From the NCBI RefSeq assembly GCF_001620365.2, contig NZ_LQMT02000010.1, positions 283,657 through 347,656 on the forward strand: 64,000 nt of DNA, written 5' to 3'. Of the stretch, positions 25,318 to 32,461 are shown one piece after another; positions within the stretch are counted from its first letter, which is position 1; each line of letters opens with the position of its first letter. The stretch comes from Amycolatopsis keratiniphila subsp. keratiniphila (GTDB lineage Bacteria > Actinomycetota > Actinomycetes > Mycobacteriales > Pseudonocardiaceae). Under the pieces are notes generated by a model. That model saw only the letters and a list, made by a program, of their open reading frames with translations, made no database searches and was not told the origin of the DNA. The position numbers and the translations under genes are program-made.

Positions 25318-27291
25318 ATGACCACCTACTTCGTGACGGGCGCGACGGGTTTTCTGGGCAAACGCCTGGTCGCGCGCCTACTACGGCGACCCGAGACCGT
25401 AGCCGTCCACGTACTCGTGAGGGAAACCTCACGCGGGAAGCTCCCGAGCCACGAGAAGCTCGTTCCCGTCACCGGCGATCTGACCGAACCCTCGCTGGGC
25501 ATCGATCCCGCCCGCGTGGGACCCCTCGACCACGTCGTGCATCTCGGCGCGATCTACGACCTCACCGCTGACGAAGCGGCGAACCGCGCGGCCAACGTCG
25601 ACGGCACCCGCAACGTCCTGGAGTTCGCCGCCGCCGCGAAGGCCGGGCTCTTCCACCACGTCTCGTCGATCGCGGTCGCCGGGCAGTACGCCGGGCGGTT
25701 CACCGAGGCCGACTTCGACCTCGGCCAGAGTTTCGCGTCGCCGTACCACGCGACGAAGTTCGAGGCGGAGAAACTCGTGCGCAGGCACGGGAAAACGCCG
25801 TTCCGCGTGTACCGGCCGTCCGCCGTGGCCGGTGATTCGCGTACCGGTGAGATGGACAAGATCGACGGTCCGTACTACTTCCTCCCCGCGATCTCGCGGC
25901 TCGCCGCGCTGCCTCGCCGTCTTCCGCTGGCCGCCCCGGATCTCGGCGCCACGAACCTCGTTCCGGTCGACTACGTCGTCGAAGCGATGGAACACCTCAT
26001 GCACGTCGACGCGCCCAGCGGCAGCACGTATCACCTCGCGTCGCCCCGTCCCCAGCCGCTGCACGAGGTTTACAACGCCTTCGCGCGGGCCGCGGGCGGG
26101 CCGAAGATCTCCGCCGTCCTCCCCTCCCGGCCGTCCGGGGCGCTCAAGCGGGCCGGCACCCGGCTGGCGAAATCCGCGGCCGCCGGATTCGACCGGGTCC
26201 CCGGCGGGCGGTCGGCCCGCGCGGCGGTGCTGGCGGAGCTCGGCATCCCGCTCGAAGTCCTGCCGCATCTGAGCATGGAGGTCGACTTCGACACGAGCGC
26301 CACCACGGCCGCGCTCGAAGGCAGCGGGATCACCTTGCCCCCGTTGAAGGAGTACGCCGGCCCGCTCTACCGGTACTGGCTCGCGCACCTGGATCCCGAC
26401 CGCGGCCGCCGCCGTCCCGGGCCGGAACCGCTCGACGGCCGCAAGGTCCTCATCACCGGCGCGTCCTCGGGTATCGGGCGCGCGTCCGCGCTGGCCGTCG
26501 CCGCGAAGGGCGGCGAAGTGATCCTCGTGGCCAGGCGTGCCGACGAACTCGAAGAGGTCCGCGAGCAGATCGTCGCGGCGGGCGGCAAGGCGTCGGCGTA
26601 TCCGTGCGACCTCACCGACGGCGGGGCCGTCGACGCTCTGGTCAAGGACGTGCTCGCCGCGCACGGCGCCGTCGACATGCTGGTCAACAACGCGGGCCGC
26701 TCGATCCGGCGGTCGCTTTCGCTGTCCACCGAACGGTTCCACGACTTCGAGCGCACGATGGCGATCAACTACTTCGGCCCCGTGCGGCTGACGCTGGGCC
26801 TGCTGCCGTCGATGACCGCGCGCGGCTTCGGCCACGTCGTCAACGTGACCACCCAAGGACTCCAGACCGACACCCCGCGGTTTTCCGCTTACCTGGCCTC
26901 GAAGGCCGCGCTGGAGGAGTTCGGGCTGACCGCCGGGCGGGAAACGCTTTCCGACGGCGTCACCTTCACCTCGGTCCGGATGCCGCTGGTGCGCACCGAC
27001 ATGATCGCCCCGACCGGCTCCTATCGCGGCATGCCGTCGAGCTCGCCCGAACGCGCCGCCGCCCTCGTGGTGAAGGCGTTGGAGAAACGGCCGGAGATCC
27101 TGAACCTTCCGGAGGGCACGGCCGCCGAACTGGTGACGCTCGTCGCACCGAAGACCGCCCGGTTCTTCGCCCACCTCGTCTACCGCGCGATGCCCGAGTC
27201 CGCGCCGGAATCCCGTGGCCTGCCCCGGAAGGCCCCGCTCGCCTCGGTGGCGGGCGCGGTCACCCGGCTGGTCTGGCGCCGTCGTCCCTGA
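25318..27291 (+). CDS. Fatty acyl-CoA reductase, two-domain SDR (AcrA1/Maqu_2507 type)
   Basis: Protein of 657 residues fusing two Rossmann domains. Residues 1-370 are an extended-SDR reductase (FVTGATGFLGKRL, HHVSSIAVAG, active-site SPYHATKFEAEK, GEMDKIDGPYYF). Residues 380-640 are a classical SDR (ITGASSGIGRAS, NNAGRSIRRSLSLS, Ser-Tyr-Lys region FSAYLASKAAL). The motif set and length match bacterial fatty acyl-CoA reductases of Marinobacter and mycobacterial AcrA1/FcrA, which reduce acyl-CoA or acyl-ACP to aldehyde and then alcohol. GGAAGGAG precedes the ATG. Confidence 0.88.
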   Translation: MTTYFVTGATGFLGKRLVARLLRRPETVAVHVLVRETSRGKLPSHEKLVPVTGDLTEPSLGIDPARVGPLDHVVHLGAIYDLTADEAANRAANVDGTRNVLEFAAAAKAGLFHHVSSIAVAGQYAGRFTEADFDLGQSFASPYHATKFEAEKLVRRHGKTPFRVYRPSAVAGDSRTGEMDKIDGPYYFLPAISRLAALPRRLPLAAPDLGATNLVPVDYVVEAMEHLMHVDAPSGSTYHLASPRPQPLHEVYNAFARAAGGPKISAVLPSRPSGALKRAGTRLAKSAAAGFDRVPGGRSARAAVLAELGIPLEVLPHLSMEVDFDTSATTAALEGSGITLPPLKEYAGPLYRYWLAHLDPDRGRRRPGPEPLDGRKVLITGASSGIGRASALAVAAKGGEVILVARRADELEEVREQIVAAGGKASAYPCDLTDGGAVDALVKDVLAAHGAVDMLVNNAGRSIRRSLSLSTERFHDFERTMAINYFGPVRLTLGLLPSMTARGFGHVVNVTTQGLQTDTPRFSAYLASKAALEEFGLTAGRETLSDGVTFTSVRMPLVRTDMIAPTGSYRGMPSSSPERAAALVVKALEKRPEILNLPEGTAAELVTLVAPKTARFFAHLVYRAMPESAPESRGLPRKAPLASVAGAVTRLVWRRRP

Positions 27292-27338
27292 GAGCCTGTG
27301 GGCGGAGCTGAGGTTTTCCCCGGAAAGTGACCATACGC

Positions 27339-27454
27339 GTGAACCCGCCCGGCCGAAGGCCCCGCTATCGCGGTGGCAGGGCGCCCTTGACCACCTTCGC
27401 GACCAGGAAGGCCAGGTCGCGCCCTGTCGACGTCGATCGCGGACGCGGGTTCAC
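27339..27454. repeat. Nested inverted repeats in a 287-base intergenic region
   Basis: GTGAACCCGC (27339-27348) is matched by GCGGGTTCAC (27445-27454). Inside it CAGGGCG (27377-27383) is matched by CGCCCTG (27420-27426). The region could fold as a transcript from either strand; its role is unknown. No recognised RNA family fits. Confidence 0.4.
27365..27454 (-). CDS. Possible 29-residue small protein
   Basis: A GTG-started frame would encode a basic peptide whose second half, RDLAFLVAKVVKGALPPR, could form an amphipathic helix. No good ribosome binding site precedes it, and the frame coincides with the nested inverted repeats, so it may be chance. I include it only because it is the one small frame in this gap with a protein-like composition. 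Confidence 0.2.
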   Translation of the reverse strand: MNPRPRSTSTGRDLAFLVAKVVKGALPPR

Positions 27455-27578
27455 CTATAGACACTGACGTCCCGCCCGGGGCTCGATCGGGGGACGCCCC
27501 CGGCCGCTACCATCGGTTTCCGATACGCCGTGGGGTCGGCGGGCACGGGCCGAGTAGGGACGACCGGGAAGGGGCAGT

Positions 27579-29387
27579 GTGGACGTCGCCAGTCCCCCGC
27601 TGTCGACCGGACCGGACGCGGAGGTGGTACGTCCGTCCAGGACAGTGCTGCGGCTTTCCCTGCACGCGGCCTGGGTGCTCGCGCTCGCCGTCGCCACCGA
27701 ACTCCGGGTAGGGCGCTTCGGTTTCCACCCGTCGGACCAGGGTTTCATCCTCGCCCAGGCCTGGCGGGTGCGGCACGGGGAGGTGCCGCATTCCGACATC
27801 ATCTCCGCACGGCCACTGGGTTCGGCGTACCTGCACATCGTCGATTTCGTGGTGCCGGGGCCGCTGTTCTTCGTCTCCAGCGTGCTCAGCATGCTGGAGA
27901 TCATCCTGGCGACCATCGCGTTCGCGGTCCTGGTCACCCGCCGCCGCGTCCGTGACTGGGGGCCTGGGCTCACCGGGCTGACGGCGGCCGCGTCGCTGCT
28001 GAACCTCAACGCGTTCCCGCTGATGGCGTGGCACACGATCGACGGGATCTTCCTGACCGCGTGCGGCGCCTGGGCACTGGATTCGGGGCTGCGCAACGGC
28101 AAGGCGTGGCCACGACGGCTGGGTCTGGTGCTGCTGGGCACCTCGGTGTTCGTCAAGCAGAGTTTCGCGCCGGTGCCGCTGATCGCGCTGTGCTGGCTGC
28201 TGCTGCACCCGTCACTGCGCGAAGGAGCGTTCCGCACCGGCCGCTGGTGGGGGCGGCTGGCCTGGGATCTGCTGGCGCTGGGCGCTTTCCTGGTCTTCTA
28301 CGTCGGAATCGTCACCCTCGACGGCGGGCTCGGCGCGATGGCCGAGCAGCTCACCGGCGGTCTGCCCGCGTATGGCGAGCGGCTTCTCGGGCTGTGGCTG
28401 GAAAATCCCGCGTCCCTGCTGCGGCCGCCCGTGCGGGGCTTGACCTTCTTCCTGATCGCCGGGGTGTTCCTGGCCCTGCTGGGGATCTTCCGCGACCGCG
28501 CCGGTTTCGCCGGGGCGCTCGTCGCCCGGCTGCTGCTCCTGGCGGGGGTGGCGGTGGTGGTCGGCACCGTCGTCGACGGGCATTTCACCGGCGCGTCTCG
28601 CTGGGCGGACGTGCTCTGGTGGATCCTCGGCGTCGCGCTCCTGGTGAACTGGGCGGCGACGCGGCGCTTCCCGAGAATGGGGGCGCTGGTCTTCGCGACC
28701 GGCTTCATGACCAGCCTGTCGTGGGGCAACGACACCCCGACGTTGTTCACCGGGACACTGGCGCTGACGGCGATCCTGCTGCTCGCGGACGCGCTGCCGC
28801 CGCTGCCGGAGCCGCCTCGTCCGATCGGGCTGGCGGGTGCCACGGCGATGGGCCTGGTCGCGGTGCTGGCGTCGGGCTGGGCCGTGGTCGCGCATCACGA
28901 CGAAGCCGCGTACCTCGACATGGCGCACGAGAAGCTGACGGGCGACCTCGGCACGGTGACGCCGTCGATGCGCGGCATCCGGACGAACCCGGGCACCTAC
29001 GCCTACATCTCCCAGATCCAGGACTGCGTCACGCGTTTCCCCGCCGGGCGCACGGCCGTCCTGCCCGACAACCCGTTCGCCTATCCCGCCTTCGGCCTGC
29101 GCAACCCGTTCCCGCTGGAATGGCCGCTGCCGCTGGAGATCGTCGCCGACGCCCCGGAACGCATGCTCGCGACGGCCGACGGGCTCAACCGCGACGGCGA
29201 CTACCTGGTGCTGTTCCAGACCGTGAGCATGCCCGCGCTGGCCAAGGGCGGGCCGGTACCCGCGCAAGTCGCCGGGGACGCCCCGATCTTCGACTACCTC
29301 GGGCTGGAGAACGCGCTGCGGTCGCGGCTCACCGGGCAGACCGTCACCTGCGGCAGCTTCATCGGCAAGTGGGCTCCCCGCCCCTGA
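27579..29387 (+). CDS. Large integral membrane protein, GT-C glycosyltransferase-like
   Basis: Membrane protein of 602 residues with about 11 helices followed by an outside C-terminal domain of about 170 residues. The first external loop has HPSDQGFILAQAWRVRHGEVPHSD, resembling the acidic loop of PMT/ArnT-type GT-C enzymes that use polyprenyl-phosphate sugars. The C-terminal part carries cysteines in QIQDCVTR and VTCGSFIGK. The precise reaction is unknown. GGGAAGGGG lies before the GTG at 27579. It stands alone. Confidence 0.65.
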   Translation: MDVASPPLSTGPDAEVVRPSRTVLRLSLHAAWVLALAVATELRVGRFGFHPSDQGFILAQAWRVRHGEVPHSDIISARPLGSAYLHIVDFVVPGPLFFVSSVLSMLEIILATIAFAVLVTRRRVRDWGPGLTGLTAAASLLNLNAFPLMAWHTIDGIFLTACGAWALDSGLRNGKAWPRRLGLVLLGTSVFVKQSFAPVPLIALCWLLLHPSLREGAFRTGRWWGRLAWDLLALGAFLVFYVGIVTLDGGLGAMAEQLTGGLPAYGERLLGLWLENPASLLRPPVRGLTFFLIAGVFLALLGIFRDRAGFAGALVARLLLLAGVAVVVGTVVDGHFTGASRWADVLWWILGVALLVNWAATRRFPRMGALVFATGFMTSLSWGNDTPTLFTGTLALTAILLLADALPPLPEPPRPIGLAGATAMGLVAVLASGWAVVAHHDEAAYLDMAHEKLTGDLGTVTPSMRGIRTNPGTYAYISQIQDCVTRFPAGRTAVLPDNPFAYPAFGLRNPFPLEWPLPLEIVADAPERMLATADGLNRDGDYLVLFQTVSMPALAKGGPVPAQVAGDAPIFDYLGLENALRSRLTGQTVTCGSFIGKWAPRP

Positions 29388-29388
29388 C

Positions 29389-29408
29389 GCATTTCGTCCT
29401 CTGAATGC
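29389..29408. repeat. Intergenic repeat, GCATTTCGTCCTC family, single arm
   Basis: GCATTTCGTCCTCTGAATGC is identical to the left arm of the long palindrome at 52807-52869. Alone it can form only a five-base-pair hairpin (GCATT/AATGC). It lies between the membrane protein stop and the convergent MocR gene. Confidence 0.65.
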
Positions 29409-29415
29409 GGGGAGG

Positions 29416-30732
29416 TCACTCGACGCCGGCGTCCTCGGGGCGGCCGGAGGCGAGTCCGGCGAGGACGTCCAAAGCGGCCGCGAGCGTTTCGAGCGGCGGC
29501 GACGAGACGGCGAGCCGCACCGCGTTCGGGGCGTGCCCGGGGACGACGGCGAACGCGGCCGCCGGGGTGACCGCGATACCGCGTCGCGCGGCGGCGGCGA
29601 CGAAGGTCTCGGCGCGCCAGTGTTCCGGGAGCTCCCACCAGCAGTGATACGCCCGCGGGTCGGCGCGCAGGGTGAACCCGGCCAGGCGTTCCGATGTCAC
29701 CCGCTGGCGTTCCGCGGCGTCGAGCCGTTTCGCCCGTTCGACGGTTTCCAGCGTGCCGCCGGTGATCCACCGGGTGGCCGCTTCGACGGCGAGCCGGGGC
29801 GCGACCCAGCCGCCCGAGCGCACGGCCGCGGCGAGCCGTTCCGTCCAAGCCGCCGGGACGGCGAGGAAGCCGGTGGTCAGCCCCGGCGCGAGCCGTTTGG
29901 ACATGCTGTCGGCGAACACCGTGCGTTCCGGCGCGTACGTCGCGAACGGGCGGACGTCGGGCCGCAGGAAGGTGTAGATCCCGTCCTCGATCACCGGGAT
30001 GTCCATCCGGCGCACGGTTTCGGCCAGCTCGACGCGACGCGCATCGTCCATTGTGGACCCGAGCGGGTTGTGCAACGTCGGCTGGACGTACAGCGCGCGG
30101 ACGGACGCGGCTTCGAGCGCTTCGGGAATGAGCCCCATGTCGTCGGTCTCGATGGGGACCAACTGGACGCCGAGCCGCCCGGCGAGCGCCTTGACCACGG
30201 GGTAGGTGATGGCTTCGACGGCGAGCCGTTCCCCCATCGGCACGAAGGCGGCGATGGCGGCCGCGATGGCCTGGCGCCCGCTTCCGGCGAAGAGGATCTC
30301 CGGCGTCCAACCCTCCTTCGCGATCAGTCCGGCGACGGCGTCACGCGCCTGCTTCGAGCCCGAGACGCTTCCCGGGCTCAACGCCGCCGTCAGGACGTCT
30401 TCGCGCAGGAGCGGCTCCAGCGCCTTCCCGACCAGCGCCGACTGTTCCGGGAGGACGGCGAAGTTGAGTTCGAGGTCGACCGTCGCGCCGCCCGGTTCGG
30501 CGAGCGCGGTCTCCAGCGGCGGCCGCGCGGCGCGGACGAACGTCCCCCGGCCGACCTCGCCGACCACGACACCGCGCCGGACGAGTTCGCCGTAGACCCT
30601 CGCGGCGGTCGAGTTCGCGATCCCGCGCTCCCGGGCGAAGCGCCGCTGCGGGGGCAGCCTGTCCCCGGGCCGGAGCCTGCCCGCCTCGACGTCGGCGGAG
30701 ATCTCGTCCGCGACTATCCGGTAATCCTCCAT
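29416..30732 (-). CDS. MocR-type GntR/aminotransferase regulator
   Basis: Protein of 438 residues joining an N-terminal GntR winged helix (residues 5-70, LPPQRRFARERGIANSTAARVYGEL) to a fold-type I aminotransferase domain. The PLP lysine is in FADSMSKRLAPGL, and YVQPTLHNPLGSTM matches the cofactor-binding region. MocR proteins sense PLP or amino compounds and usually control an adjacent gene. The divergent neighbour is the siderophore-type ATPase at 30861, which already has an iron box, so the target is open. The ATG at 30732 has AAGGA four bases upstream; a longer form from 30759 lacks this. Confidence 0.87.
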   Translation of the reverse strand: MEDYRIVADEISADVEAGRLRPGDRLPPQRRFARERGIANSTAARVYGELVRRGVVVGEVGRGTFVRAARPPLETALAEPGGATVDLELNFAVLPEQSALVGKALEPLLREDVLTAALSPGSVSGSKQARDAVAGLIAKEGWTPEILFAGSGRQAIAAAIAAFVPMGERLAVEAITYPVVKALAGRLGVQLVPIETDDMGLIPEALEAASVRALYVQPTLHNPLGSTMDDARRVELAETVRRMDIPVIEDGIYTFLRPDVRPFATYAPERTVFADSMSKRLAPGLTTGFLAVPAAWTERLAAAVRSGGWVAPRLAVEAATRWITGGTLETVERAKRLDAAERQRVTSERLAGFTLRADPRAYHCWWELPEHWRAETFVAAAARRGIAVTPAAAFAVVPGHAPNAVRLAVSSPPLETLAAALDVLAGLASGRPEDAGVE

Positions 30733-30841
30733 GCCGTCCTTCGATCGCACCGAGTGCATTCACGCGATTGCACTGGGGATGATGCCATCGAAGCACGTCG
30801 TGAGCCGACTGCGACCTACGGAACACCACAACGGCGGACTC

Positions 30842-30860
30842 CTAGGTTAGCCTAACCTGC
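30842..30860. promoter_or_regulatory. IdeR/DmdR iron box overlapping a -10 element
   Basis: CTAGGTTAGCCTAACCTGC matches the TTAGGTTAGSCTAACCTAA iron-box consensus in 16 of 19 positions, with 7-base perfect arms. It ends on the base before the GTG at 30861. The TAGCCT inside it (30848-30853) lies seven bases from that GTG, so repressor and polymerase would compete for the same bases. Confidence 0.85.
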
Positions 30861-31688
30861 GTGGAGACCGTGGAAACCCTCACCGAGCAGAGCACGACGT
30901 CCCGTCTGCACGCGGACGCGCTGACGCTCGCCTACGACGGCCGGACCGTGGCCGAAGACCTCGGGGTGGTCATCCCCGACCGGTCGTTCACCGTCATCGT
31001 CGGGCCGAACGCCTGCGGCAAGACCACCCTGCTGCGCGCGCTGGCGCGGATGCTCAAACCGCGCAAGGGTTCGGTTTTCCTCGACGGGCAGGTGATCAGC
31101 TCCTTCCCCGCCAAGGAGGTCGCCCGGCGGCTCGGCCTGCTGCCGCAGAGCTCGATCGCGCCCGACGGCATCACCGTCGCGGACCTCGTCGCGCGCGGCC
31201 GGTACCCGCATCAGCGCCTGCTGCGCCAGTGGTCCCGTGAGGACGCCACCGTGGTCGCGGAGTCCATGCGCGCCACCGGTGTCGACGATCTCGCCGAGCG
31301 GCTGGTCGACGAGCTGTCGGGTGGTCAGCGGCAGCGTGTGTGGATGGCGATGGCGCTGGCGCAGGAGACCGACCTCCTGCTGCTCGACGAGCCGACGACC
31401 TATCTGGACATCGCGCACCAGATGGACATCCTCGACCTGTGCGCGGAACTGCACCAGAAACAGGGCCGGACGCTGGTCGCGGTGCTGCACGACCTCAACC
31501 ACGCTGCCCGCTACGCGACACACATGATCGCGATGCGCGGCGGAGAGGTCCTCGCGACCGGCGCGCCCGAAGAGGTCGTGACCGCCGCCAACGTCGAGAA
31601 GATCTTCGAGCTGCCCTGCCGGGTCATGCCGTGCCCGGAGACCGGCACCCCGCTGGTGATCCCGAAAGCCGGACGCCGCGCCGCCTGA
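30861..31688 (+). CDS. Iron-siderophore ABC transporter ATP-binding protein (FecE/FepC type)
   Basis: ATPase of 275 residues for ferric-siderophore uptake. Walker A is GPNACGKTT, the signature LSGGQRQRVW, Walker B LLLLDEPTTYLDI, and the switch His is in VLHDLNHAARYA. No permease or binding protein is adjacent, so it must pair with components elsewhere. The GTG at 30861 directly follows the iron box with no ribosome binding site; the start could instead be the GTG at 30870. Iron-repressed, leaderless expression is the natural reading. Confidence 0.9.
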   Translation: METVETLTEQSTTSRLHADALTLAYDGRTVAEDLGVVIPDRSFTVIVGPNACGKTTLLRALARMLKPRKGSVFLDGQVISSFPAKEVARRLGLLPQSSIAPDGITVADLVARGRYPHQRLLRQWSREDATVVAESMRATGVDDLAERLVDELSGGQRQRVWMAMALAQETDLLLLDEPTTYLDIAHQMDILDLCAELHQKQGRTLVAVLHDLNHAARYATHMIAMRGGEVLATGAPEEVVTAANVEKIFELPCRVMPCPETGTPLVIPKAGRRAA

Positions 31689-31720
31689 TCGCCTCGGAGT
31701 AGGTTGGCGGCGGAGGTGCC

Positions 31721-32377
31721 ATGTCACAGCAACTGTGGTCCGAAGTGGACGACTATCTGTCCGGGGTGCTCGTCCCGTCCGATCCCGCCCTCGAAGGCGC
31801 GCGGAAGACGTCGGACGAGGCCGGGCTGCCGTCGATCGCCGTCGCGCCGAACCAGGGCAAACTGCTCAACCTGATGGCGAGGATGATCGGCGCCCGGTCC
31901 ATCCTGGAGATCGGCACGCTCGGCGGGTACAGCACGATCTGGCTCGCCCGCGCCCTGCCGCCGCAGGGCAGACTCGTCACGCTCGAATACGACCCGAAGC
32001 ACGCCGAGGTCGCGCGCGGGAACATCGACGCGGCCGGGCTCGGCGGCCTGGTCGACGTCCGCGTCGGCAAGGCGCTGGACCTGCTGCCGTCGGTCGAGGG
32101 CCCGATCGACCTGGCGTTCATCGACGCCGACAAGGTCAACAACCCGGCCTACTTCGAGGCGTCGCTGAAGCTCGTCCGGCCCGGCGGCGTGATCGTGGTC
32201 GACAACGTCGTCCGCGGCGGCGCGGTGACCGACGCCGCCAGCGAAGACCCGAACATCCAGGGCATCAGGCGGCTGCACGAGATGATCGCCGCCGAACCCC
32301 GCGTCGACGCGACGGCGATCCAGACGGTCGGCAGCAAGGGTTACGACGGGCTGACCGTCGTGCTCGTGAAGCCCTGA
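31721..32377 (+). CDS. Class I SAM-dependent O-methyltransferase (CCoAOMT-like)
   Basis: Methyltransferase of 218 residues of the Methyltransf_3 family. The SAM site is in ILEIGTLGGYSTIWLARAL, the acidic motif in LVTLEYDPKH, and the metal-binding residues in AFIDADKVNNPAYF and VVDNVVRGG. Relatives methylate catechol-type hydroxyls with a divalent metal. GGAGG precedes the ATG at 31721. It starts 32 bases after the siderophore-type ATPase, so it may share the iron-controlled transcript; catechol chemistry would fit siderophores, but this is inference. Confidence 0.88.
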   Translation: MSQQLWSEVDDYLSGVLVPSDPALEGARKTSDEAGLPSIAVAPNQGKLLNLMARMIGARSILEIGTLGGYSTIWLARALPPQGRLVTLEYDPKHAEVARGNIDAAGLGGLVDVRVGKALDLLPSVEGPIDLAFIDADKVNNPAYFEASLKLVRPGGVIVVDNVVRGGAVTDAASEDPNIQGIRRLHEMIAAEPRVDATAIQTVGSKGYDGLTVVLVKP

Positions 32378-32387
32378 CGGAACCGCC

Positions 32388-32457
32388 TCGGTCCAGTGGG
32401 TCGTGAGTGGCGTTTCGGGTTAGAACACGAATCGCCACTCACGACCCACTGGACCGA
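32388..32457. terminator. Bidirectional terminator palindrome, 25-bp perfect arms
   Basis: The 25-base arm at 32388-32412 (TCGGTCCAG...AGTGGCG) is repeated exactly inverted at 32433-32457, between the convergent methyltransferase and penicillin-binding protein genes. The loop is about 20 bases. Confidence 0.8.
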
Positions 32458-32461
32458 AGCA

